A DNA stretch of 64,000 nucleotides, from the NCBI RefSeq assembly GCF_037969765.1, contig NZ_CP150207.1:3589001-3653000 (forward strand). Direction: 5' to 3'. Below the pieces are notes generated by a model. That model was not told the origin of the DNA and did no database searches. It saw nothing but the letters and a program-made list of their open reading frames with translations. The position numbers and the translations under genes are program-made. The DNA is from Paenibacillus sp. FSL W8-0186. GTDB taxonomy: Bacteria > Bacillota > Bacilli > Paenibacillales > Paenibacillaceae. Positions 15,975 to 24,030 of the stretch are shown here, piece by piece (the stretch's first letter is position 1; the number at the start of each line of letters is the position of its first letter).

Positions 15975-17111
15975 ATGAAAGTTATTCTTCTGGATGATGA
16001 TAGAATTGCACTGGACTATTTGGAACAACAGCTGCAGCAGATTCCCGGGATTGAAATTGCGGGGAAGTTTACAGATCCGGCAGCAGGCAGGAAAGAAATC
16101 ATTAATCAGCCGGTCGACCTAGTTTTTCTTGATACCCAGCTGCTTGATGTGGATGGGATTCAGCTGGCGGAGGAAATTTTACAAATCAAACCTGATTTAA
16201 AAATCGTGTTTGTAACAGGATATGAGGCTTATGCGGTAAAAGCCTTTGAGCTGAATGCGCTGGATTATTTACTCAAGCCTGTGAAATCGGAAAGATTGAT
16301 GAATACGCTCCAGCGGATTGACCGGTCGCAGACGGTGTTTGATTTGGATCGTCTGGCGCAGCAGAATCAATCACTGCAAATTAAAATGCTGGGCCATTTT
16401 CAGATGATCCTTGACGAGAAGCAGCTGCCCCCGCTGCGCTGGCGGACGACCCGGGCTCAGGAGCTGTTCCTGTACATGCTGCAGTGCCGCGGCCAATTTA
16501 TCCGCAAATCGACCTTAATCGAATTGCTGTGGCCCGAATACGAGCCGAACCGGGCATTTTCTTTGCTGTACACGGTCATTTACCATATTCGCAAAACCCT
16601 GGAGCAGTACGAGGAATACTTTTCCCTTACGAACTCCGTTGATGGATATATTCTAAATTTGAATAATGTTCTCGTTGATGTCGAGGAATGGGAGAACTTC
16701 ATCCTATCCAGCCCGCCTGTAACGAACAAAACAATCGGCGAATATATCGGCATGATGAAGCTGTTTAAAGATGACTACCTTAAGGAATACGACTACTGGT
16801 GGGCAGAGAGTGAGCGCCAGAGATTAAAAATGCTATGGCTGCGCACCTCGTTCCGAATGGCCGAATGGTACATGTCGAGCCACCAGCAATCGAAGGCCGT
16901 GGAAAAATATTTAGAAATCTGCCATCAGCATCCGATCGCGGAGGAAGCGCATTTTGCACTGATGAAGATTTTCGCGGCAAATAAAAATTCATTGGCTGTC
17001 CACCGGCAATACCGTTTGCTGGTCGCTATTTTACTGGAAGAGTTCAATGAACAGCCAAGTACATATATTACGGATTGGTATGACGACTGGAAACAGGAGC
17101 ACGAAGAATAA
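15975..17111 (+). CDS. Response regulator with BTAD (SARP-type) output domain
   Basis: A 378-residue regulator. Receiver domain 1-120 with LLDDDR, phospho-acceptor Asp53 in VFLDTQLLDVDGI and the conserved lysine in DYLLKPVKS. A winged-helix region follows (IKMLGHFQMIL to SLLYTVIYHIRKTLE), then a bacterial transcriptional activator (TPR-like) domain (DVEEWENF to the C terminus, with SKAVEKYLEICHQHPIAEEAH). That architecture is the SARP-like response regulator of Paenibacillaceae and clostridia. ATG 15975 has AGGGAGAG 4 nt before; the frame upstream is not conserved-looking. No kinase gene is adjacent, so it is an orphan here. Confidence 0.85.
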   Translation: MKVILLDDDRIALDYLEQQLQQIPGIEIAGKFTDPAAGRKEIINQPVDLVFLDTQLLDVDGIQLAEEILQIKPDLKIVFVTGYEAYAVKAFELNALDYLLKPVKSERLMNTLQRIDRSQTVFDLDRLAQQNQSLQIKMLGHFQMILDEKQLPPLRWRTTRAQELFLYMLQCRGQFIRKSTLIELLWPEYEPNRAFSLLYTVIYHIRKTLEQYEEYFSLTNSVDGYILNLNNVLVDVEEWENFILSSPPVTNKTIGEYIGMMKLFKDDYLKEYDYWWAESERQRLKMLWLRTSFRMAEWYMSSHQQSKAVEKYLEICHQHPIAEEAHFALMKIFAANKNSLAVHRQYRLLVAILLEEFNEQPSTYITDWYDDWKQEHEE

Positions 17112-17154
17112 CGCTTACAACCACTTGCCAGTCGACTTTGCAATTTTGGGGCAT

Positions 17155-19173
17155 TCAGACTAAACTCATGTAGTGTTCATGCTTTTTAAGCCATTCGCCG
17201 ATCTCGTCATCTCGCATGGGCTTGCCGTAATAATACCCTTGCATCACATGGCAGCCCAGTTGGGTCAGGAACTCGATATGCTCCCGCGTCTCGACGCCCT
17301 CGGCAATGACGTCAAGCTGAAGATGGTCGGCCATCATAATGATAGCGTTGATGATCGCCCTTTTGCTGGGGCTCTCCAAATCATTCGTGAATAAGCGGTC
17401 CAGCTTCAATGTATCGATAGGGATTCGATCCAGCAGCCCGATCGAGGAATATCCGGTTCCGAAGTCATCCATGGATACCCGGACGCCAAGCTCACGCAGG
17501 CTCTGGAGCTGGCGGATGATGTCGTTGATATCGTACAGCACCATAGACTCGGTGATCTCCAGCTCAAGCAGATGAGGCTCTAGGCCCACTTTGTCAAGCA
17601 CGTTCCGGACAATTTCCTGCAAGCTGTCGGTTTGAAAGAGACGCACGGACAGGTTGACGGAAACCGGCTGTTCCAGTCCTTGCAGCTGCCATCGCTTGCA
17701 CTGGCAGCAGGCCTCCTCCAGCGCCCATCTTGTCATCGGCACGATCAGCCCGGTTCCTTCGGCGATTTGGATGAACTCCCCGGGGCTAACCAAGCCAAGG
17801 CGCGGATGCTCCCACCGGATCAGTGCCTCGAATCCGACCAGACTGCTCGTTTTTACGTTCCATTTGGGCTGGTACACGACAAAGAACTGCTTATTTTCCA
17901 GAGCAAGCTGCAAATCTTTTTCAAGCTCCATTTTGCGCACTAATTGCAGGCCCATTTCATCGCTGTAGAAGCAAAACTGGTTTTTTCCAAGCCCCTTCGC
18001 CTTGTACATCGCCGTATCCGCGGTCTTGAGCAGGACGGAGCGGTCGGAATCCTGAATCGAGCCAATGCTGATGCCGATACTGCCGGTGACGTACAACTCG
18101 TTGCCTTCAATGTGGTAGACCTGTTTAATGCTCTGTAAAATTTGATGGGCCAGCTGCTCCGCCCGCTTTGGGGTACAGTGCTTGATAATGAACAAGAACT
18201 CGTCCCCGCCGATGCGGAACGCCTGCTGATCCTCGCGGATGTACTGGCGAAGCCGGATGCCGACTTCCTGAATGAGCAAGTCCCCGATATTATGGCCAAG
18301 CGTATCGTTGATGGCTTTGAACTGATCCAAATCGAGGAACAGGACGCCGAGCTTCTCGGTGCCGACATGAGAATCGAAAAACCGGTTCATTTCGTTGCGG
18401 TTTGGCAATCCGGTAATCGAGTCCAGGTAGGCCAGCTTCTCAAGCACATGGCGGTCAAAGAAGATCGCTCCCCAGGACACGAGCAGGATGATGGAGATGA
18501 CGATGGTCACGCCAAACAACAGAAACAAGTCTGCGCCTGTCGAAGCTTCTGCGACCATATCGGCAGTCGCGGAATGTTCCATTTTCGCTGCCTCCATTCC
18601 CGTGTAATGCATGCCGCAAATCGCGGCGCCCATCGTGACGGCCGACAGCCACTTGGACCAGCTTGCCGAGGATTGGCTGCGAAAGCGCAGGAACAGCAAC
18701 AACGCTGCATAGGATGCAATTAAAGCGATGACCGCCGAAAGCACCCAAAGCGTTTTATCATAATAAATGTCAACAGGCATGATCATGGCTTCCATTCCCG
18801 TATAGTGCATCGTTACGATCCCGCTGCCCATGATGAAGCCGCCGACGGCCATAGTATACCATTTAATATTCCGAGGGATCGTGATGTAAAATGCAATAAA
18901 CGAAGAAATCACGCTGGCCAGCAGCGATCCTATAGTCAGCCAAATATCATAGCTCACTGTCATATGGATATGAAAAGCTAGCATGCCAACAAAATGCATC
19001 GACCATATGCCGTTGCCCATGACCAAAGAACCCGCTAGCAGCCAGAAGAACCTGGTTTTCCCGTTAGCGAGAGAGATTTTTGCCGCTATACTCAGAGCGG
19101 AGTATGATGCCAGTACTGCAATTATTACTGAGAGTGCCACAATATAGTAATTATAACTGCCTTCTATGTTCAT
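17155..19173 (-). CDS. MHYT-GGDEF-EAL membrane c-di-GMP enzyme
   Basis: A 672-residue membrane protein. Seven TM helices in the first 245 residues carry three MHYT-type motifs (WSMHF at 57-61, TMHYTGME at 121-128, GMHYTGME at 187-194), proposed in the family to bind copper and sense O2, CO or NO. A GGDEF domain follows with intact GGDEF at 322-326 and catalytic context DLDQFKAINDTLGH. The EAL domain has intact EAL at 449-451, plus NLSVRLF, ELEITESM and DDFGTGYSS. Both synthesis and hydrolysis of c-di-GMP are therefore possible. Divergent from a PilZ receptor gene, suggesting a local signalling pair. Confidence 0.93.
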   Translation of the reverse strand: MNIEGSYNYYIVALSVIIAVLASYSALSIAAKISLANGKTRFFWLLAGSLVMGNGIWSMHFVGMLAFHIHMTVSYDIWLTIGSLLASVISSFIAFYITIPRNIKWYTMAVGGFIMGSGIVTMHYTGMEAMIMPVDIYYDKTLWVLSAVIALIASYAALLLFLRFRSQSSASWSKWLSAVTMGAAICGMHYTGMEAAKMEHSATADMVAEASTGADLFLLFGVTIVISIILLVSWGAIFFDRHVLEKLAYLDSITGLPNRNEMNRFFDSHVGTEKLGVLFLDLDQFKAINDTLGHNIGDLLIQEVGIRLRQYIREDQQAFRIGGDEFLFIIKHCTPKRAEQLAHQILQSIKQVYHIEGNELYVTGSIGISIGSIQDSDRSVLLKTADTAMYKAKGLGKNQFCFYSDEMGLQLVRKMELEKDLQLALENKQFFVVYQPKWNVKTSSLVGFEALIRWEHPRLGLVSPGEFIQIAEGTGLIVPMTRWALEEACCQCKRWQLQGLEQPVSVNLSVRLFQTDSLQEIVRNVLDKVGLEPHLLELEITESMVLYDINDIIRQLQSLRELGVRVSMDDFGTGYSSIGLLDRIPIDTLKLDRLFTNDLESPSKRAIINAIIMMADHLQLDVIAEGVETREHIEFLTQLGCHVMQGYYYGKPMRDDEIGEWLKKHEHYMSLV

Positions 19174-19209
19174 TGATTCCCCCCCTTACAAATATATTAA
19201 GTGTACAGG

Positions 19210-19262
19210 CTCTACAAAAACTTGACAGCCTGGGAATCGCTTCGTGTATAGGTATTGTAGAG
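19210..19262. promoter_or_regulatory. Inverted repeat bracketing a promoter between c-di-GMP genes
   Basis: CTCTACAA (19210-19217) and TTGTAGAG (19255-19262) are perfect 8-nt inverted arms. Between them is TTGACA at 19222-19227 with TGTATA 17 nt on, a plausible plus-strand promoter for the PilZ gene. The arms could be operator half-sites or a 5' RNA stem. Confidence 0.4.
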
Positions 19263-19316
19263 TTGTCTTTGTTGTAATCGAATATACAAAATAAAGAGAG
19301 AGGAGATTCATTATTC

Positions 19317-19982
19317 ATGGAAGGTTCGGCAATCATCGAGTTTTGGAAAGGCCAGCTGCTCGAGCTTCAAACCCCTGAAGGAGTCATGTATAAAACGCAA
19401 ATTATCCAATTGGCGAACAACCGACTTTACATACAAAAACCAGTCAACCGCATGAACCGTTATCTGTCCTTCACCGGCAGTATGTCCGTAACGATCTTCT
19501 TCCATAGCGAGGAGCGGGTGCTGTACTCTTTTGATACCGAGATTAGCTTGCAGCTTAACCAACTGTCATTCCCCGCCCCGCCCGCAAGCCGCATCAAAAA
19601 AGCGCAAAGACGCCGCTTCTTCCGGGTTCCCGTTGAGGTCGAATTAAATTTGAATCTCAAACCAGCCGGACAACCAAACGAAGATGAGTTTATCAAGGTA
19701 ACGACAAAGGATATCAGCGGGGGCGGACTGTCCTTCCTGTGCAGCTTTGAAGTGGAGGCGGAGAAGCTGGTTGCGGGAGTCATGCATCTGGAGACGAACA
19801 ATTCCCAAAATACGATCGAGTTTCATGGAAAGATCGTCAATTGCGCGGTACTCCCGGACAATAACTATAAAATTTCGCTGGAATTCGTTCAAATGAAGGA
19901 ATCCATCCGCTCCGATATTATTAAATACTGCTTGTTCAAGCAGGTTGAGGCGAGAAACAAGCTTAAAAATTATTCGCTGTAG
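19317..19982 (+). CDS. PilZ-domain c-di-GMP receptor with YcgR-like N domain
   Basis: A 221-residue soluble protein. The N-terminal 95 residues form a YcgR-N type (flagellar brake) beta domain; the C-terminal PilZ domain carries the two c-di-GMP motifs RRRFFRVPV (RxxxR) and DISGGGLSF (D/NxSxxG). It resembles Bacillus YpfA (MotI/DgrA), which binds c-di-GMP and slows flagellar motility. Divergent from the MHYT-GGDEF-EAL gene, so the messenger produced next door is a natural ligand. ATG 19317 follows GAGAGGAG with an 11-nt gap. Confidence 0.88.
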   Translation: MEGSAIIEFWKGQLLELQTPEGVMYKTQIIQLANNRLYIQKPVNRMNRYLSFTGSMSVTIFFHSEERVLYSFDTEISLQLNQLSFPAPPASRIKKAQRRRFFRVPVEVELNLNLKPAGQPNEDEFIKVTTKDISGGGLSFLCSFEVEAEKLVAGVMHLETNNSQNTIEFHGKIVNCAVLPDNNYKISLEFVQMKESIRSDIIKYCLFKQVEARNKLKNYSL

Positions 19983-20040
19983 CCGATTTCTTCGCATAAT
20001 CCGTAACGAGAGGCAGGATTTCGTGTATTTTTGCCGAATA

Positions 20041-20081
20041 GTTCTATTTACCTACAACCGAAAGACTATACTTTATAGAAC
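20041..20081 (+). promoter_or_regulatory. Inverted repeat upstream of the two-gene module
   Basis: GTTCTAT (20041-20047) and ATAGAAC (20075-20081) are perfect 7-nt arms, 27 nt apart, with TATACT (20067-20072) between them and the ribosome site right after. A possible operator or RNA stem controlling the module. Confidence 0.35.
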
Positions 20082-20097
20082 CCTGAGGTGAACGAAA

Positions 20098-21198
20098 GTG
20101 ATGAATGGCTCCATAGCGGACGCGAGCTTCTTTGATGATATTTCTTTTAACTATTTAAACGACCACACGCTACCTCTCGATAAATGGGATTGGATTATGA
20201 TGGTGCTCAGCGGCAGTGTTGGCGCATTATGCGACCTGGTCATCGGACATCCCAAAGGCATGGAAGAGCCAAAAATTACGAACAGTTCCTTCGGAGGACT
20301 CGGAGAGCAGCTCAAACAATATGATTTAAAAAATAATCCCATCGACTATCAGGAACCAGGAGCGTTTGGCGGGGATCACCGGCTGTATTCCTACGGACAT
20401 GATCTGTTTCGTTTCTTCGAAGGCGTAAGGCAAACGATGTTTGGCGAATATGCCGGAGTCTCGTCCGTTGGATGGGGTGAATTGGTCAAGGAATTCCCAG
20501 AGTACGAGCAGCTGGACTTCGGGACGGCCGTCATTGTCAATTTGCTTCACTTGTTTAAGGATTTTTGTACGGTACGCTCCTTGCCCCTTCCCGGCATGAC
20601 AGTTCTCGCTAATTTGAACGGCGATCAAATGCCTGCCTTTGCGGAGAAGCTGTACATTGACCATGGTTTCAATTTGCGTATCGTTACAGGTCAGGCTTTA
20701 AGCGTGGCGGCTATTGAAATTATGCTGAGAGTGTATCTGTTCCTCCGCTACTTTAATGCTGACGCGCCTAAAGAAGCGATCCGCTCCAAACGGAGCAAAA
20801 TGCTGCTGTTCACGCATTCCTTCGCCATGCTGTTCAATCTCGGCAAAGTGGCGGTTACGAAGAATCCGTTTATGCTCAATGTCCCGCAGCTCCTGATGAT
20901 TGCCAAGTACTGCTTCCAGATTGCCAGGGATAGCATGGATTTGCGCAAGCAGCTTATTAGCAGTAAGCAGCTCTCCTTCACCGGCCAAGAGCGTGATATG
21001 CTGGTCTTGTATGACAACGCAACCACGATGAACGACATCCACAGCGCCTATGAGGAGTCTATCCAGGACTATGCGGACATAAGAAATGACCAGAGCATCA
21101 TAATTTTAAACAACGACAAGATAGCAGAACGAATCGATGATGTTGCGGATACCTACTCAGAGGTTCTTCGGCTGCTAGAACGACGCAAAGGTGAATAA
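20098..21198 (+). CDS. Uncharacterised protein, first gene of a two-gene module
   Basis: A 366-residue protein I cannot place. It has a hydrophobic, glycine-bearing stretch near the N terminus (DWIMMVLSGSVGALCDLVIG, about 30-50), another amphipathic to hydrophobic region (about 185-225, ALSVAAIEIMLRVYLFLRYF) and a third (about 240-280). The C-terminal 90 residues are charged and helical. It may associate with membrane without being a classical multi-span protein. GTG 20098 and ATG 20101 both fit the GAGGTGA ribosome site; GTG has the better 9-nt gap. It is followed 3 nt later by a coiled-coil, tail-anchored protein, and the two are almost certainly co-translated. No catalytic motif was seen. 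Confidence 0.65.
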   Translation: MMNGSIADASFFDDISFNYLNDHTLPLDKWDWIMMVLSGSVGALCDLVIGHPKGMEEPKITNSSFGGLGEQLKQYDLKNNPIDYQEPGAFGGDHRLYSYGHDLFRFFEGVRQTMFGEYAGVSSVGWGELVKEFPEYEQLDFGTAVIVNLLHLFKDFCTVRSLPLPGMTVLANLNGDQMPAFAEKLYIDHGFNLRIVTGQALSVAAIEIMLRVYLFLRYFNADAPKEAIRSKRSKMLLFTHSFAMLFNLGKVAVTKNPFMLNVPQLLMIAKYCFQIARDSMDLRKQLISSKQLSFTGQERDMLVLYDNATTMNDIHSAYEESIQDYADIRNDQSIIILNNDKIAERIDDVADTYSEVLRLLERRKGE

Positions 21199-21201
21199 CT
21201 G

Positions 21202-21942
21202 ATGAGCAAGCAAATGACCGTACTTCAAAGCGAAATCGAAGATTTGGCGAAAATAAAAATAACCGATGAGATGCTCAGCAAAGTGGATATTTCCTCGCTT
21301 ATTCCTAAAATTACCGAAGTCGTCGGGCATCTGGACGATGCGCAGGACTCTTTGGACAAGCTCTCCGAGCAGGGCATGTTTAAAATGTGGTGGGGCTCTT
21401 TTACCGGGGGCAATGATAAAGTGCTTGCGAATGCCGAAAAGACGCTGATCGAAAGCTCGAAAATGAATATCGGGCTGGCCATGCTAACAACGATGTACGC
21501 TAAGGTGATCAAGGACCAGCAAAACGTGCTGCATCAGCAGCAGCGAGAGCTTAAAGAGCAGAACGACGCGATCCGGGAGCAGCAGGAGCATATCGAGCAG
21601 CTCTGGGGCATCAGCCATGACCAGGCGAAGCAAATCCTGGCCGTCATACGGGATCAGCAGACGATGATCGATGAAGCCGAGCAGCGGCTCATCCTGCAGT
21701 TCAGGCAGGAACAGGAACTCGGGAACGAGAAGCTGCAGCAGGAAATGAAAGAACAGCGCGGCGTTCTGGAGATTTGGAGAAAGGAGCTGCAGGAGCAGCT
21801 CAGACAGGAAATCGCCGATGAGCAGCAAATGCAAGCCAAGACGGCGGAGAAGCTAATATTCCGCAAAATGCTGTGGTGGGTCGGCGGCGCTCTGCTTGTC
21901 TCCCTGTCCGCCTCATATTTGATCAACACCATAAACCCTTGA
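21202..21942 (+). CDS. Coiled-coil protein with C-terminal membrane anchor
   Basis: A 246-residue protein. Residues 1-60 are helical and acidic; a short glycine/tryptophan turn follows (FKMWWGSFTGGND, about 62-74); residues about 100-215 form a long Q/E-rich coiled coil (HQQQRELKEQNDAIREQQEH and on); a single TM helix at about 222-242 (LWWVGGALLVSLSASYLI) ends the chain. Topology is a tail anchor with the coil in the cytoplasm. The gene begins 3 nt after the upstream stop, with AAAGGTGAATAACTG as ribosome site. I recognise no family; the arrangement suggests a membrane-tethered partner of the upstream protein. Confidence 0.65.
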   Translation: MSKQMTVLQSEIEDLAKIKITDEMLSKVDISSLIPKITEVVGHLDDAQDSLDKLSEQGMFKMWWGSFTGGNDKVLANAEKTLIESSKMNIGLAMLTTMYAKVIKDQQNVLHQQQRELKEQNDAIREQQEHIEQLWGISHDQAKQILAVIRDQQTMIDEAEQRLILQFRQEQELGNEKLQQEMKEQRGVLEIWRKELQEQLRQEIADEQQMQAKTAEKLIFRKMLWWVGGALLVSLSASYLINTINP

Positions 21943-21967
21943 AGCCATTGGCTCCAAAGGTTTTTTT
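21934..21967. terminator. Weak terminator after the two-gene module
   Basis: AAACCCTT, an AGCC/GGCT inner stem and AAAGGTTT form an imperfect hairpin followed by T7. It overlaps the last codons of the coiled-coil gene and could also serve the minus-strand gene at 21996-22157. Confidence 0.45.
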
Positions 21968-21995
21968 GGTTTTGTTACGTCCGAAGGAAGAATGA

Positions 21996-22157
21996 TTACA
22001 CCAAATACCAGACAAGAGCGCTGAAACTGTTTCCTTCCGCCGCATACTGAATGGACTGGACGGTAAATCTTCTGTTCTCATACAGCCAGTCGTTGATCTC
22101 CTTCTCAAGATCACCAATATTTGTGTTGAAGAATGTTTTTACACTATTTCTCTTCAT
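21996..22157 (-). CDS. Cse60-like small sporulation protein
   Basis: ATG at 22157 follows a strong GGAGGTGATGAGG and opens 53 codons to TAA at 21996. The product has the run NTNIGDLEKEINDWLYEN, then VQSIQYAAEGNSFSALVWY. That order (N-terminal beta strand, DLEKEIN.WL helix, IQY strand, SALV.Y end) resembles the Cse60 family, made under sigma-E control in sporulating Bacillus. Family assignment is from memory of the pattern. It is convergent with the two-gene module and divergent from the polysaccharide deacetylase gene. Confidence 0.6.
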   Translation of the reverse strand: MKRNSVKTFFNTNIGDLEKEINDWLYENRRFTVQSIQYAAEGNSFSALVWYLV

Positions 22158-22348
22158 CCTCATCACCTCCCCACAATCATCTTATTCGACATCCCATCCT
22201 TGCAAGCCTGCTTGTATGAAAACAATGCTTAATTACTTGCCTCTCCTGCTTCTCATTCAGGAAATAAGCCCGGGAGGGATAAAATCATCAGATTGCAGCA
22301 AAATAACTAAACGTTGGTTAACGACCGCAAAATGGAGGATAGCTTCAG

Positions 22349-23122
22349 ATGTCTAAATATACCCGATGGTTCATTCCGATTCTGACATTGACCCTCGCCT
22401 TTCCCCTAATCCCGCATTCCATATCGGCCCTCCCGGCTTCTGAATTCAAAGACAGGGCTTATTATGAGCAACGCGGCGATATCGTGTGGGAAGTACCCAC
22501 CGAGGACAAGTGCATTGCCTTTACGTTTGACGATGGTCCAGATCGCCGCCAAACGCTGCAAATTCTGGACGTGCTGGATCAGTATAACGCCAAGGCTACC
22601 TTTTTCGTAGTTGGGGAACGGGTCGAGAAATACCCTGAAATCGTTAAAATGCAGCTTGCCAAAGGCCATGAAATCGGCAACCACTCCTATCGGCATCCAT
22701 CCTTTCAGGGCTTGAACAAAGACAATATGCATAATGAGCTCAGTAAAACCCAGCAGGCCATTTACCAGGCTACAGGCTACAAGGCCGTGCTCTTTCGTCC
22801 CCCCGGCGGATTTTACAATGAAACGCTGATCAACGTCTCTAAAGCAAACGAGTTGAAATTTATTCTCTGGTCCTGGCACCAGGATACGAAAGACTGGCGA
22901 TCCCCGGGTGTAAATAAAATCGTCAAAAAAGTGCTGACGAACGCACGCAGCGGCGATATCGTCCTCATGCATGATTATGTGGCTAACAGTACACAAACCG
23001 TCGAAGCCCTGAAGCAGATTTTGCCTGAGCTCAAAAAACAGGGCTATTCCTTCGTAACCGTAACCGAGTTGTTAACCCATAAAGCCCAGCCTGATCACCA
23101 GCTGAAAAAAGTCATTCATTAA
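22349..23122 (+). CDS. Exported polysaccharide deacetylase (NodB domain, CE4)
   Basis: A 257-residue secreted or surface enzyme with signal peptide (about 1-28, ending HSISALPA). The NodB core has the metal and catalytic motifs: AFTFDDGPD (Asp-Asp), HEIGNHSYRHPS (H-x4-H), RPPGGFYNE (motif 3), WSWHQDTKDW (motif 4) and IVLMHDY (motif 5), all intact. CE4 enzymes remove N-acetyl groups from peptidoglycan or chitin-like polymers. The length and sequence are close to the short Bacillus PdaB/YlxY-type members. ATG 22349 has TGGAGG 10 nt before. Two hairpins follow. Confidence 0.9.
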   Translation: MSKYTRWFIPILTLTLAFPLIPHSISALPASEFKDRAYYEQRGDIVWEVPTEDKCIAFTFDDGPDRRQTLQILDVLDQYNAKATFFVVGERVEKYPEIVKMQLAKGHEIGNHSYRHPSFQGLNKDNMHNELSKTQQAIYQATGYKAVLFRPPGGFYNETLINVSKANELKFILWSWHQDTKDWRSPGVNKIVKKVLTNARSGDIVLMHDYVANSTQTVEALKQILPELKKQGYSFVTVTELLTHKAQPDHQLKKVIH

Positions 23123-23195
23123 ACGCGCAAGATTCTACCGTGCCCATAGCATTCTGCTATGCCCAGCACAAAATCAGCAAAAAAACGTTGTTAAA

Positions 23196-23227
23196 AGCGG
23201 AGAAGCTCGCCTCTCCGCTGCTTTATT
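23196..23227 (+). terminator. Terminator after the deacetylase gene
   Basis: AGCGGAGA and TCTCCGCT form an 8-bp stem with an 8-nt loop, followed by GCTTTATTTTC. A second small hairpin (CATAGCA/TGCTATG) lies just upstream at about 23143-23159. Confidence 0.75.
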
Positions 23228-23267
23228 TTCCCGTGCTTAAAAATTTATTTATTTAAAATTTAATAAT

Positions 23268-23310
23268 TGTGATTTAAATCACATATATTGTGAAAAATAT
23301 CACTTATAAT
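23268..23310 (+). promoter_or_regulatory. Tandem FNR/CRP-type boxes with promoter for doxX-like gene
   Basis: Site 1, TGTGATTTAAATCACA (23268-23283), is a perfect palindrome. Site 2, TGTGAAAAATATCACT (23289-23304), matches TGTGA-N6-TCACA at 9 of 10 positions. Their centres are 21 bp apart. TATAAT at 23305-23310 is a perfect -10 box; with transcription starting near 23317, site 1 is centred at about -41.5, the class II activator position, and site 2 at about -20.5. No good -35 box is present, consistent with activator dependence. Confidence 0.65.
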
Positions 23311-23379
23311 AAAGACATCAAAGATGATCATCCTTCAAACAAACCCAAAAAAAGAACATCACAATAAGGAGTGGTAATT

Positions 23380-23922
23380 ATGTTTAACAACTTCCTAAGA
23401 ACAAATAAATTTGCAATGTGGTTCCTGACCGTCGTCCGGATTTATCTCGGCTTCGAATGGATGAAAGCAGGATGGGGCAAAATTACGGGAGGCTTTGATG
23501 CCGGAGGTTATCTGGCCGGAGCCATCGCCAAGAGCGCCGGCGACAATCCGGCAGTGCAAGGCTGGTGGGCAGCATTTCTAGAACATGTCGCACTGCCCGG
23601 AGTAGACATCTTTAACATCCTGGTTCCTTACGGAGAGTTTCTCGTCGGCCTTGGCCTCATCCTCGGTACCTTCACCACCTTTGCAGCACTGATGGGACTT
23701 GTGATGAACGCGGCGTTCCTCTTCTCGGGCACAGTGAGCACGAATGCGCAAATGCTCTTGCTTGAAGTACTGATTGTCGTAGCAGCCGCCAACGCCGGCA
23801 AAATCGGACTTGACTACTACGTGCTCCCTTACCTGCGCGGGCTGTTTAACCACAAAAAAGCAGTAACCAAGATAGAAGCGCCTGTCGGCAAACCACATTT
23901 AAAAGTCAAGCACGGCGCGTAA
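23380..23922 (+). CDS. DoxX-family membrane protein
   Basis: A 180-residue membrane protein with four predicted TM helices. The first ends with the family motif VRIYLGFEWMKAGWGKI, and PYGEFLVGLGLILGTFTTFA follows. DoxX proteins occur in quinone-linked and thiol-stress contexts; the Bacillus member MhqP and others are redox-regulated. The start is ATG 23380 (MFNNFL), with AAGGAGTGGTAATT upstream; the GTG three codons earlier overlaps the ribosome site. The tandem FNR-type boxes suggest induction at low oxygen or nitric oxide. A terminator follows. Confidence 0.85.
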   Translation: MFNNFLRTNKFAMWFLTVVRIYLGFEWMKAGWGKITGGFDAGGYLAGAIAKSAGDNPAVQGWWAAFLEHVALPGVDIFNILVPYGEFLVGLGLILGTFTTFAALMGLVMNAAFLFSGTVSTNAQMLLLEVLIVVAAANAGKIGLDYYVLPYLRGLFNHKKAVTKIEAPVGKPHLKVKHGA

Positions 23923-23943
23923 ATATAAAGCATGACAAACAAC

Positions 23944-23980
23944 AAGGCTGTTCCTCTTACGAGGAGCAGCCTTTCCTTTT
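23944..23980. terminator. Terminator after DoxX gene
   Basis: AAGGCTGTTCCTC pairs with GAGGAGCAGCCTT (one G-U) around a 4-nt loop, followed by TTTCCTTTTCC. It lies between convergent genes. Confidence 0.8.
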
Positions 23981-24030
23981 CCCTTTGCCTTGGCCTTTGC
24001 CTTGGCAACCAATATAAGGAGCTAAGCTAT

